Positions 1 to 11,063 of a DNA stretch of 64,000 nt are shown one piece after another (positions within the stretch are counted from its first letter, which is position 1; every line of letters starts with the position of its first letter). The notes under the pieces were generated by a model that was not told the DNA's origin, ran no database searches, and saw nothing but the letters and a program-made list of their open reading frames with translations. The position numbers and the translations under genes are program-made. Source of the DNA: Aselliscus stoliczkanus (lineage: Eukaryota > Chordata > Mammalia > Chiroptera > Hipposideridae); contig CM066731.1 of assembly GCA_033961575.1 (NCBI GenBank), positions 84,589,501-84,653,500 on the forward strand, in the 5' to 3' direction.

Positions 1-902
1 AATCTCGTTTTCCCATAGGTAAACCATTCCTGAAATAAAGTCATTATAAATTACAGTGTGGTTTATTTATGGTCTGTACACAATCCCTTAATTAGATGTT
101 GATTGGATCAATTAGAAGACAGCATTGGGTCAGGTCAACTTTAGAAAATAAATGATGACGGGTTCGATGGCAAGAGGCCAGTTATAATGAATAAAATGAA
201 TAAAATTAAAGTGATTTCTTTCTTACTGCAGAGGCAGGGTTCATTCTTTCAGTACATGTGCTTTGCCTGAGAGTGTTAGACAGAGCATGGACTTAAGCAT
301 GGTCTCAAAATATGTGACAAATGATCAACTTCATTACTAGTCAAGATATTCTCATTAAAATAATAACAAGATAGCATTTTTCACTGATATTACTGGCAAC
401 TTTTAGAGAATGCACAAAGGATTTTGGACTATCAAAGGTGTAATGAGGTCAAAATTCTCAGAGTCTTCTTACAGGAATGTTAATTAACATAAATTTTATG
501 ACAGTTAATTTGATCATATACATCAAAATTCTTTCAAATAATCCCTTTGACCTCGTTATTCAACCAATTGTAATTTGTCTTAAATAAACAACGAGAGATT
601 AGGAAATATTTATGTACAAGGAAGTTTCTTAAATTTTTTTTAAAATAGCAAAACTTTAGAAATAGCTAGCTTGAATGTCTAACAGGAATAGAATAACTAA
701 ATCAATAATGGTAATTATAAGGCAGAATCATTATATAGATGTTAAATCATTGTTATATAAAATTCTTATGATATAATGTGAGATGGGAAGGCAGGATAGA
801 ATATCATACATATAAAAATCTCAGTGTTTTGTATATACACACAAATTGTATTTGTAATAAAATGGGGGAGAATAAAACATATAAAAATGCTGATGATAAC
901 TT
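1..902. other. AT-rich unique sequence, no gene seen
   Basis: I see no long open frame, no recognisable repeat family and no RNA gene here. The sequence is AT-rich with short A/T runs. It may be ordinary intergenic or intronic DNA, or repeats too decayed to recognise by eye. Confidence 0.6.
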
Positions 903-909
903 TCTTTAA

Positions 910-959
910 ATGATACTTAGTATCATCTTCCTAAATATGATACTTAGTATCATCTTCCT
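910..959. repeat. Tandem pair of 23-bp units, each a perfect palindrome
   Basis: The unit ATGATACTTAGTATCAT plus CTTCCT occurs at 910-932 and again, identical, at 937-959, separated by AAAT (period 27). Inside each unit the 7-bp arms ATGATAC and GTATCAT are perfect inverted repeats around TTA. Identity of the copies suggests a recent local duplication. Any protein-binding role is only a possibility. Confidence 0.9.
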
Positions 960-1048
960 GTATTTTCTAATGTTTATAAAATAATAATTTATTACATTTA
1001 AACTCAAAAATAAAGGTCTATACTATTTTATTAAAACGTTTTATTGAA

Positions 1049-1204
1049 GGGCTGGCTGAGTGGCTCCATTGGTTAAGAGCTCACTCAAGAGTGTGCACTC
1101 TGAGCAACAGGGTCATGGGTTTGATTCCTGGACTGAGCTGAGCTGCCACTGAGCTGCCAAAAGGGGGCAGGATGGCTCAGCTAAAAAAACAAACAAACAA
1201 AAAA
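1049..1204 (+). repeat. tRNA-derived SINE, mid-length form
   Basis: The element starts GGGCTGGCTGAGTGGCTCC, a tRNA-like head with an A-box-like GAGTGGCTC. A B-box-like GGTTTGATTCC follows about 60 bp in. The body is GAGCTGCC...GGCAGGATGGCTCAGCT and the tail is A-rich with (AAAC)n. A 10-bp target duplication TTTTATTGAA flanks it at 1039-1048 and 1205-1214, showing L1-type insertion on the plus strand. The same form occurs at 21658-21800. Confidence 0.88.
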
Positions 1205-1439
1205 TTTTATTGAAATTTCCCCAGGAATCCCTTGATTAGGTCCAATAGTTTATTTATTTATCATTTTATAAAACTAATTTTATTGCATGCTTATTATGTG
1301 CTAAGCACAATAATGCACATGAACACATAAATTATCTCAGGTAGTGATAAGTAGTATGAGAAGAAAATGTAGAGTATAGGAAAGAAAGAAATACATACAG
1401 TGGGGATGCCACGTGTTTTTTGTTGTTGTTGTGGTGGTG

Positions 1440-3330
1440 GTGAGATAAGTCCTTTATTAGGAGACTTAAAAGAAATGAAGAAGCTGGCTATACAGCTTTC
1501 TGTGGGAAGGATATTTCAAACAGAAAGTTGAGCAAGTTACAAAGGTTCTTGGTTTGAGAGTGTCTTTGGCATGTTCAAAATGTACAAAGGGGCCAAAGTG
1601 ATTGGAGAGAATTGAGCAATGGAAAAAAACAGGAAAAAAGCAGAACATGAAGCTGAAGCCAGAATACATAGGACCTTGTAGGCCATTAAAATTAGATTGT
1701 TCTCTGAGAATGGGCAACCTTTGGACAGTTCTGAGCAGAGGATTGATATTATCTGACTGGTTTCAAAAGGAATACTCTAACTAGATTGTGAAAAAAATAA
1801 GCTGTAGAGAGGGGCATGGTAGAAGAATGAAGAGTGATTAGGAAGATTTCAATATAATATGCAAAGGATAATGATGGTTTTGATGGAGATGGTAGCAATG
1901 GAGGAAGTGAGACATGGTTAGATTCTGAATGTAGTTGAAAATTCAGCCAACTGGATTTTTTGATTAACTGGATATAAGGCACAAGAGAGGAGTCAGGATC
2001 ATGTCAAGATTTGGTCTGACTAACTTGAAAAATGGTTTCTTTTACTGAGATAGAGAACATCATGGCAGGAACAGATTGATGGTTGGGAGGGATGGACAGA
2101 GAATCAAGAATTTTGTTTTGGATGTTATTTAAAGGTACCTATTGACTTTCCAGTGGGAGTACACAGTAGAAGACAACTGGATGCAAACATCTGAAGTGTA
2201 TGGAAAAAGCTGTAATTGGAAATTTATGTTTGTCCATTACAGTTCTACAAAGTATTTAAAGGGATGAGACTGGATTACTTAAACTAAAGTGTTGGATATA
2301 GATGGAGAATGTGTCTGAATACTGAGCCCTGAGACTTCTTAATGTTAGAAATTAGGAAGGGTAACTGGAATTGTCAAAGGAGACAGCATCTGCAGCCCAT
2401 GTGGAAACAATGATCTTGAGTAGAGGGTCTTGAATTTTAATATGAATCACCTGAATAACTTGTTAAACTACAAATTCTAACACTGAGCCTGGGTGCAGTT
2501 TGTAATTCTACATTCATAACAATAAACTCCCAGGCAGTGCCTTTTCTGCTGGCCCTTGGACCACACATTGGGTAACAAGGACCTATGCAAGAACAGCAGA
2601 GTAAATTGACTAGGGGAACATTCTCTGGGAAATTCTGAAGATCCACTTAAAATCAGTGATCATGAATTTAAATTGATATTAGAAAGAATGCTTTGTGTTT
2701 TTCTAAAGCCACTTAGCTATTTGGATCCAGATGTAAAAACAGATCAGGATTTCACATGGGTTGCGTTTTCCTAAATAAGTAGGGAGGAGGGAGAGAGGGA
2801 CAAAAGAGCTGGCAGAGTTTGCAACAGAGTGATTCTAATGATGGGCTATGAAATATAAGAACAATAGAGAAAGAAAGGAAGACAGCGGTGAGTGATCAAC
2901 AGTGAAAATTTGGTAGGATCAGTGGGATTGGAGGTTGCAGTGGATTGGGAGAATATTATTTATGATTGAAAGACCAGATGGGCCAAGATGGAAAAGTTAG
3001 AGGTCTTAATAGGAGAATGACCTGCTTGAGATTATGGAAAGATTGCAGTTATAGTAACTTCAATGTATAGATTATGACCATCGGAGTAGATAACTGAGGT
3101 GGAATGATGACAAAGTCAACTATGTGGAGATTAACATTGCTGAGTGTTGGGACAAAAAATGTGGGAGAGAGAGAGAGATGAGCCATATGCTAAAATTTCA
3201 AGAAATTAGGAACAATGGTCCTGCAATTGCAGATGACTGCAATAAAGAAGGACAGTGGGTGGTGAAGTATGAGAGTTGTTAGTGAAGTTCAGAAATATTT
3301 TCCATTCTTCTCTTGGAGTTGTTTGGTGGA
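1440..3330 (+). repeat. Old purine-rich eutherian interspersed repeat, class not assigned
   Basis: Phrases such as GGACCTTGTAGGCCATTAA, TTTCAAAAGGAATACTCTAA and GGCACAAGAGAGGAGTCAGG, in that order, match in style an old mammalian repeat I remember but cannot name safely. A MER5A-like element at about 2421-2581 interrupts or adjoins it. The part after 2600 stays purine-rich and may belong to the same element. Related wording recurs at 34150-34450. Open frames in it are short and not coding-like. Confidence 0.45.
2421..2581 (+). mobile_element. MER5A-like nonautonomous hAT (Charlie) element
   Basis: The order TGAATCACCTG, AACTTGTTAAAC, ACTCCCAGGCAGTGC, TTGGACCACACATTGGGTA matches the layout I know for MER5A, a short hAT-Charlie element spread before the eutherian radiation. 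The copy is heavily mutated and its terminal repeats are blurred. A second copy is at 18695-18893. Confidence 0.6.
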
Positions 3331-3539
3331 AATGCCTCCAAAGAAGTTATGCCAGTTCATATGAATCACTCTGGTCCATTAATGGGAGTATAACATGTCA
3401 ATTCTGAAAAGCCATATTCAAAAGCCAGTAAATGAGTCCTCATGTTTCCTTATCTCTGCCATGATGAGTGACTAGATGTAGGTTCTGCCCATTTGGCCTC
3501 TAGATGATAGTGACATAGCTATCATTCCTTTAACATCAT

Positions 3540-3740
3540 CATTTCAAGTAATGCAGGCATTACCTACCATTTCTGAGTGCTTGCTTTTTTCTATGCTTTG
3601 CTAAGTCCTGTAGAATCATGAGCTCATTTATGGTTTACCACAATCCTGTGAAGCTGGTGATATTATTTCCATTGAAGAGCTGAGTAAACTGTGACTTTGA
3701 CAAATTAAAGTCTTCCAATATTTAAGTGTCATGGGCATCA
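3540..3740 (+). repeat. L2/MIR-type ancient repeat
   Basis: The series TTTCTGAGTGCTTGC, ATGCTTTGCTAAGTCC, GAGCTCATTTATGG, CACAATCCTGTGAAGCTGG and TTTCCATTGAAGAGCTGAG follows the familiar L2/MIR core (end of L2 or MIR3). It is strongly diverged, as expected for a repeat that predates placental mammals. I cannot separate L2 from MIR here. Confidence 0.55.
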
Positions 3741-4814
3741 ATGCAAATAGTATTCCCCTTTCTACATGTCACACCTTAAAGTTATGTGATATTACTCTTT
3801 AATGTATTTCTCTCTTTTCAAGCCATTACTTATGTTTCAATTTCCCCTGTTCACAAATAGTGGTGGTAAGAGAGGCAAGCTATATAATTGGCTCTAAATG
3901 TTATGAATCCTTGTGACTATTGACGTGTTGAAGTGGTCTTCTGTCCTGTCCTTTTTGACCTATGTTATGATATTCCTAAATTGGCTGGCACTGGGCCTGA
4001 AATGGCTGCCCTTATGTTAGTTTCATCTTATGAAGTTAGTATGTGAGGTTTTGAATATTTAAAATCAATGAACAATTTGAGAAAAAGAAGAGTGATCAAG
4101 TGAGAGGTATGTGACCTCAATTTCTTCAATCTATTTGAAGTTGACTGTGTGTTCTTAAAGGAAGGTAAACAAGACTGAAACTAAAATAGAAATGTTTACT
4201 TTTGTTGTAGGCAGATAATGTGTTTGAACTGCTTGACTTGTCTTGGAGAAAAGAAAGGCCAGTGGAATAATATGATGAGATCTGTGGAAAAGGAATAGTC
4301 AGGCAGATAAGACAGAGTAGGATAACCACAATAGGATAACCTCTTGACATTTGCTGTGTATTCACTTTACGTGCAGTTTAAAAAAACAATGAACTAATAC
4401 TATTTATGTACTTACAATTTGCTTATCTCCTTAAACAATATTTTCTGAGCATTTAAAATTTGTGAGCATCTTTATTAAACACTTGAGACAAAAATTTTAC
4501 ATAATGTTACATGGCATGAATGTAATTTATATGCATATCTACATTTACATATATTCCTTTTTGATATGTAGGCTAATTGTAATTTTTAAATTATATATAA
4601 CAATAAAATATATGTATCATATGTGTTAGTATTTGTAGCCATTTATGATTATTTTCTTAGAACAATTTCGTATGGATTGAATTTCTAATTATATCTTAAA
4701 AGTCAATAATTTCCTTAAAACCCCTGTAATCACCAAACCACAATTATTAAAAATAAGAAATGTCTTAAAGTTTAAAGGAAGTATTGCAAAAGACAGCTTT
4801 TCAAAATGTTTTAT
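3741..4814. other. AT-rich unique sequence
   Basis: No repeat or gene is recognised. The longest open frame (4126-4365, minus) has no Kozak context, domain or coding character that I can see and is best treated as chance. Confidence 0.55.
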
Positions 4815-4896
4815 ATTTTTACTTTTATTTTTCAATTACATTTGACGTCCATTATATTAACTTTAAGGTGTACAGCATAGTGGTTAGACATTTATT
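4815..4896 (-). mobile_element. L1 3'-end fragment, antisense
   Basis: The stretch CATTTGACGTCCATTATATT followed by GTGTACAGCATAGTGGTTAG and ACATTTATTT is the reverse complement of an L1 3' UTR end. The same block appears near 60330-60375. It is only about 80 bp long and no target duplication is clear, so it is a 5'-truncated insertion or a remnant. Confidence 0.65.
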
Positions 4897-5510
4897 TTTA
4901 TCTGGCTTATTTGGGTGCAGGCCGGAGGTAGGGTGGGTTGGAATAGGGATAGTAATAGGTGAATTTCCCAGATAAAAAGAACTTTATTTTCTAAGTTCTG
5001 ACATTTTCTAAAATACTCGCTGATTCAGTCATCATTAATGACATTCAGCTTCTTTCAATTATTCAAATTGTTCTGTATTTAGCACACTATATAATACACA
5101 CATATGATACAGATACATCAATAAATTATAGGGTAATGGTGAGCATGTATGGCAAGAGGCAAATTTACTTCAGTGGATGCTTTGGTTTGCTTTAATATTT
5201 TGTACTGAAATAATTTCATCAAATGATGATATAGCTAATTAATGACAAATCTATTTCTAGACAATCTATTACTAGATTTTCTTATATCCACTCAAGTTTG
5301 AGGCCCATAAAAAATTCCTCATCTTTTAAAACTATATGGTTTCAAGTGACATGTATAAGTAATTTTGGTGAAACATGTGGGTGGAAAGTGTAGATTTTTA
5401 AAAGTAACTGATGAAATATAAAAGTTATATGTAAACCGAGTTTGTTTTTAGAGGATTTTAAAAACTCAGTTTTACACTGTAAAATGCAGCACATTTTAAA
5501 TGTACTAAAG
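4897..5510. other. AT-rich unique sequence
   Basis: No gene, RNA or recognisable repeat. It lies between the L1 scrap at 4815-4896 and the target duplication of the L1 at 5524. Confidence 0.55.
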
Positions 5511-5523
5511 CAAATGGCTCTTT

Positions 5524-6316
5524 TTTTTTCCCCTTAGGAATTTATATAATTTATGAAGTGATCCCCCGATAAGTCTAGTACCCATCTGACACCATATATA
5601 TTATAATTTTTACAGCATTATTGACTATATTCCCCATACTGTATTTCCACCCCGTGAATATTTTATAACTACCAATTTGTACTCTTTAATGCTTTTACCT
5701 GCCTCACCCATCCCACTAAACCCCCTCCCTTCAGGAAACCATCAGCTTGTTCTCTGTATCTATGAGTCTATTTCTATTTTGTTTGTTCATTTATTCTATC
5801 TTTTAGATTCCACATATAAGTGAGATCATATGGTATTTGTCTTTCTCAGTCTGACTTATTTAATTCAGCGTAATACCCTCTAGGTCCATCCCTGTTGTTG
5901 CAAATGGCTTTCCAGGTGCCTTCCATCTCATTAGGATGGACCAAGTCCTCGCTGATTTTAATGGCCAGATGTTGTGGGAACTCCTTTTCCCAGCACAGGA
6001 CCCCTGGGCTGGGGAGCCCAATGTGGGGCTGTTCCTCCATCTTCCAGGGGGACCCCACCACTGAGGTGTCCCTCCTGGTGTTCAACCTCTGTCTGTGGTG
6101 TTGGGTCAGCCCATTTCGTGTCTCCACCTCTCTTACCAGCCTTGATATAGCCTCTTCTTTATATCCTTAGTTATAGGGGTTCTGTTAAGCTAGTTTTCAG
6201 ATTATTCTTGAGGGTGATTGTTTTATAATTTATTTGTAATTTTGGTATGATCCTGGGAGGGAGTAGGAATAGTGTTTATCTAATCTGCCATTTTGGACCT
6301 TCTAGTAGCCTCTTCA
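5524..6316 (-). mobile_element. Short antisense L1 built from its 3' UTR and 5' UTR only
   Basis: The flanks CAAATGGCTCTTT at 5511-5523 and 6317-6329 form a 13-bp target duplication. Read on the minus strand, the insert starts near 6310 with AAGGTCCAAAATGGCAGATT, resembling the YY1-type start of an L1 5' UTR. It then has about 400 bp of moderately GC-rich 5'-UTR-like sequence (6310 to about 5900). It passes directly into an L1 3' UTR (about 5895-5530, with CATATAAGTGAGATCATATG seen on the plus strand) and ends in an A-tail. Both ORFs are missing. The 93-aa and 91-aa frames at 5846-6170 lie in the UTR part and are not genes. I infer an internal deletion, by splicing or recombination, before insertion, because one duplication encloses both ends. 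Confidence 0.72.
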
Positions 6317-6329
6317 CAAATGGCTCTTT

Positions 6330-6765
6330 AAAAAAGATTATTTGATAATTCCTTTGTGAAGCAATCATTGCATGTTTTCAGATCTATACCAGTATCAACT
6401 TTCTTTGAAATAAAGAAATTCCAGATGTAGAGGACTCTGGTATTTCACAGATACTGCTTTAGTAAGTGACAATTCTGTACATCTTGTGATGCTATCCTAG
6501 AAAGCCACAGAGGAGAATCATTACATTTTCATTATGGGTATTTCCAAACTGATGAGATTTAATAAATCATGAGACTTGAAAGATGGACAAGCTAACAAGG
6601 TAAAGAACATTTATGTGAGCAGCTTTTAAAGACTATTCTCCAGGAATAAAAATGAAGAGAAATTGAAAACGATGATCAAGAGGTCTGAAGTTGATTAATT
6701 TATCTTTTTACCATTTTTAGATCAAATACCAGACATTTAATGGCAGACATTGTGTAAATCATTAA
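6330..6765. other. Unique sequence
   Basis: No gene or recognised repeat. Composition resembles the surrounding AT-rich DNA. Confidence 0.5.
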
Positions 6766-6912
6766 ACACTAGAGCCCTAAGGTGTCTTAGAAACCATTTA
6801 GTCCAATTTTCCCATTTTATAGATAATGAAGCTGAGGCCCAGGGATTTCCTAAATAAAGGACATTGGTAGGTTGTGACAGATCTGGAATTAGATTTTAGG
6901 TCGCCTCTTTCT
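6766..6912 (+). repeat. MIR/L2-like ancient repeat
   Basis: The words ACCATTTAGTCCAATTTTCC, CATTTTATAGATAATGAAGC and TGAGGCCCAGGGATT match the widespread old motif in which a count of bases, a fraction of identity and a TGAGGCCCAG core recur across mammalian genomes. The exact subfamily cannot be settled by eye. Confidence 0.5.
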
Positions 6913-9660
6913 CAATCCAGATCTCCTTCCACACATTGGCTTTATTGTGAGACACAGCCAGCTGTGCAAATACCGGGTTTGTACTTATACTGAAGGGCCA
7001 TGTTAGGTGGATTTCTCTTGATGATGTTTGAGTGGATAAGCTATATTAATGACCTCTTCTCTCTAAATCCGGGTTTTAGTCTGTGAAGGAATAGACTGCC
7101 TTAATTATCCCCTCCTGTCTGAAAGCCCCATTTTCTTTTTATCTCTCTGCAAGCCACTTTTTGTTAAAAGCATTTAATTTTCAGGCCCTACCTGTGATTG
7201 GATTTATATGTCTTTCCTTTCACTTGCCTTTTATTTTTTTCTGCTCATACACATTCTCTTTATCTTCATTGTCATTAGATATTTCATTTGCTAGACTCTT
7301 TTCTTATTTGTAAACTATCACCTGATTTTATTACTTTCTTTCAATCTCAGGCTTATTTTGAATAATGTATTTTTCTCATGCTCTTTTACTTCCAGAGACA
7401 TAAAGAAGAAATACAAGACAGAGGGAGAAAACATCCTTTTTGCAGAGTGAAGTTAATCTCGGTTGGGTTGGCACTGTGCCTTTTTTTCATTCATCTTCTT
7501 TTTTTTGTAAATCTTTTTAGGATAAGGAAAGAATAATCTCCTGAATTCCAGATTATACCTGAAGTCTCAGACATTTTCCAGTTATTTACAGGCTCATTAA
7601 TACTCTTTCTGTGCCCTTAAAAATACCACACAAACAATTAGTCTAAATAAATCAAGAAATGAGAGGAAATTGTAGTAATGAATTTATCCCTTTCTACTGT
7701 TAATTCCTTATAAAATGTATGGCTATAATGTAAAGCTTATTAGGTAACACATTAACTGATATGTCCATAAAAAAGCTATCATTTAAAGAAATCGTATTAA
7801 GAGACTGGCTGATTATCTTGATATTTTATTTCTCAAGGTATGTTTGGAAGTCATTTCTGAGCCACAGGAAGAAGGCAGCTCCATTGCTTTAAAATGGCAT
7901 CTTACTTTCTGATTCTCAGGCCCCATCGTGACCTATGACCTTGACATGAGGATGGCCTCCCAATCACCTTGGAATATTTATAAAAATCAAATATATACAC
8001 ACAGAGGTAAACAAAGGTTTGTGCTCAGTAGTGGTCTATAATGAAATTTCATCGTAAATGATGCTTGTAAATTCTAAAGATACACATTAACCTGTGTACA
8101 TGCCTTCACCATGGTAGACATCTGTGGGACCATGTCATCAGGAAGCAAATGCTCATTATGCCAATCAATAGTTTAAGTGAATTCAGGATGACATAAAATA
8201 AATGAAAATCTTCACTTATACTTTGTTCTGTCTACTTTTTGAATGGAATAATATTATCTTGTTTATTCCTATCTCTAAAGTTGCTTTTTTAATGAGTCAC
8301 AGAGTTCCACATAATTAATTTTATTCAGTATTTTTAAGGGATGCCTCACAAAATATTACCACCTTATCTTCAGACTCAATGTCAACATAAATCAGTGGTT
8401 TCCGGGTCTGTCTCTCATTCTATTTCTTTATCCTAAAACTTCCATTTCCTCACCCTTTTATCCATTCCTTCCACCTCTTTGGCTGTCTCAGGGGCAGATA
8501 AGCACACTGCTGCCAACCTTCTGTCCCTTCTCCCAGGATGTCTTAATGGCATAACAGCTTGTTCATCTGGGCTCATAAGATAGTATCTTGTTATCACAAG
8601 ACTTTTTTTTTGTTTTTTTTTGTGATGCACATCTCATTTCACTAAGCCATTGATTAAAATCAACAAAGGTACAGCCCCTGACCTTGTTATCTTTTTACTG
8701 TTGAAATCAAACCAGGGAATCAATTAAAGAAAATAAATCTTCAAAATCCATCTGAAGTTGACAACTTCAAGGAGAAACTTGAGTTTCTAGAATGAAGATA
8801 TTTACCATCGTTTCCAGATGAATAACTGCATCTACTATCTTGTACCTTTCTTTCCAAAGGCAACTCATATATCCCTGAAATTAAAGAGTTAAAATTCTAT
8901 TATCTAAAATTAAAAACTTTCAGCTGTCTTAACCTTGGAGATCATGTTATGTCTGTAGGGAACAGTGGAAACAGGGCTTGGTAATTAGGAGTGATGCCAA
9001 CATCTAAAGAAAGGAATGATAGAAGAAAAAGCAGCAGCATAATTTTTACTTAATAACCAAAGCTTTGAATTGATTTAGGCTTGCCAAAAATGTTTTCCAA
9101 CTCAAATACACTTTGCTACACTGGTGGACTCTCTTGTCAAATAGTTACTGCTATTGTTTGAAAATGATCTGAACACATGCTATTGGTAGATACAGGTGTA
9201 GCCACTGCTTGCTAAGCAAGTGCTAGCTCTGGGTTAGGCATTGCTCCTGACTATTGAGAAATTTCACCCAATGAGTTAGATGTTATTTGTCATAATCTGT
9301 GGATGCCAAAAATAAAAATAAAAGCATGGATAGTACAACTAACAAATGGCAGAAAGTCTGGATCATACACTGAACCTCCCTGGACTGTAAGGCCTGCTTT
9401 TTCTGTATTGCCTTCCAACAGGCACCTGAATAACTCGTAATGCATGTCTGATAATAGATGGATTCACAATTTATTAGTGATATAGAGAAGATCAGTGGAT
9501 CAGGGCTGGCATTCCTCTCAACCAGTTGCAAAGACTTTCTTGATCCTATTTTTGGTCAAATCTGACTTTGATTTTGGTTTAGCTGTTACTTTATCAAGAC
9601 GCTTTCTAATGTTTACAGCTATGTCCTTCAAAATCAATGTCCTTTTTTATTCCTGTAATA
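6913..9660. other. Unique sequence, no gene recognised
   Basis: About 2.7 kb without a supported gene. Pyrimidine-rich patches lie near 7080-7330 and 8410-8480. Short minus-strand frames at 8433-8630 and 9283-9531 show no family motif, signal peptide or splice-site pattern that I can defend. Some of this may be old repeats or conserved non-coding DNA. Confidence 0.5.
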
Positions 9661-9692
9661 AAAAACAAACAAACAAACAAGCAAACAAACAA
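9661..9692. repeat. (AAAC)n simple repeat
   Basis: A run of AAAC units with one AAGC interruption lies next to an old LTR-like repeat. It may descend from a poly(A) tail. Confidence 0.8.
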
Positions 9693-10090
9693 CCCTCAAA
9701 ATCTTAGTGGCTTACAATGAACATTTATTTTATTCTCATCGTGTACACGTAGTTTGGTTAATCTAGGCAGGACTTGGTTGGGCCAGACGAGACTGTAGGC
9801 TTCTGGCTGAGTTCAGGTCTGTGTCTTCACAACCTGGAATATATTCTTTCCATGGTGGATCTCAGGAGGGCAAGAGAGAGCAGTGACATGTAATGGCTTA
9901 TACACCATCAGGCCAGATTTGGCCCGCAATCCATTGGCAAAAGCAAGTTGTCATCAGTGTCAACTTGTTTTCTCCACCAACAGGCAAGCACTGCAAAGCT
10001 CCATGTCAAAAAACATGTATGTAGAATTGTACCACAAGGAGGGAGGACAGAAGTGAGAACAATGTGGAAAGAGTTTTTGCAAACCAAGCA
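9693..10090 (-). repeat. Old MaLR/ERVL-type LTR-like repeat, low certainty
   Basis: The opening AATCTTAGTGGCTTACAATG followed by ACATTTATTTTATTCTCATC resembles the antisense ends of MLT1-class LTRs, which carry AACTTAGTGGCTTAAAACAA-like wording. The rest (GGCAGGACTTGGTTGGGCCA and after) fits loosely. It is strongly diverged and could be another old LTR family. Confidence 0.4.
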
Positions 10091-10531
10091 TTGACTCCAA
10101 AGCCCACACTCTTATGGCCTAGCTTTATCTATCTGAAATACAGGTGAGAACATTTATCTTGTGATATCTAGTGAAGCTAAAATAACATAATCTATGCATT
10201 AACCATAGGAATGATATCTGGCATCAGAAACAATCAACAGTAGCATTTTTTATTGTTTTTCAAGCTACACTTTTATTATTTTTCTATCATTAACTCTTTC
10301 ATGTCCCTTTGATTCATATGACTAAATAGATTCTTGATTACTTGTTTTACCCTTAATAAAAATTATTACTGAATTGCTTCTCTGGTTGGCTGTGCCCATT
10401 AGTATCTAAATCTATCTGTTTTTCATCTTCTTGCTCCCTTAGTATATGGGCATCTGCATATTCAGATTCCTGATATATGAGTTCTTCTCTAACTTGTCAC
10501 AGATTAATTTCTGACTGCGGCTTTGCCTGAG
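10091..10531. other. Unique sequence
   Basis: No gene or recognised repeat between the old LTR-like copy and the target site of the next SINE. Confidence 0.5.
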
Positions 10532-10548
10532 TATATGTGAATGGCTTT

Positions 10549-11062
10549 TTTTTAAAAGATTTTATTAGGGAATTGGGGGAGGGGAACAGTGTTGGGGAAT
10601 TGGGGGAGGGAACCAGCCAAGTTATTGTTCTTCTGTCTTCATTGTGGAGGGCACCAGTTGACATCTGGCTTCCCATCAGCAGCTCGTGGCCTCTAAGCTG
10701 AAGGTGCTGTGTTCAATCTTAGTTGTGGGTGGGCATAGCCATCACCCCATGCAGGAGTTGAACCAGCAGCCTTGTTGTTAAGAGCATGCGCCCTATCCTC
10801 TGAGTCATCCGGGTGGCAGCTCAGCTCAAGGTTCAATCTTTAGCTGAGTTCAATCTTTAGTTGTGGGTGGTTATAGCCCACCATTGAACAGGCAATCTTG
10901 TTATATCAGATGAGCCATCCTGCCATCTATTGGCAGCTCAGTGATAGCTCTGCTAGGGCGCAGCATTCACTGGCCCATGTGGGAATCGAACCGGCTGCCC
11001 TATTGCTCAGAGCACGCACTCTAAGCCAACTCTTAACCAAATGAGCCACTCGGCTGGTCCCT
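10549..11062 (-). repeat. Long composite tRNA-derived SINE with two or three tRNA-like modules
   Basis: On the minus strand the element begins GGGACCAGCCGAGTGGCTC near 11061 with a B-box-like GGTTCGATTCCC. It contains further tRNA-like blocks (around 10900 and 10790) separated by CAACTAAAGATTGAAC linkers. It ends in CCCCAATTCC...AATAAAATCTTT near 10552. AATAAA plus TCTTT is the signature of class T+ SINEs, whose pol III transcripts become polyadenylated. The target duplication ATGTGA(A/G)TGGCTTTT is at 10534-10549 and 12229-12244, so it encloses both this SINE and the LTR at 11064-12226. Confidence 0.82.
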
Positions 11063-11063
11063 A

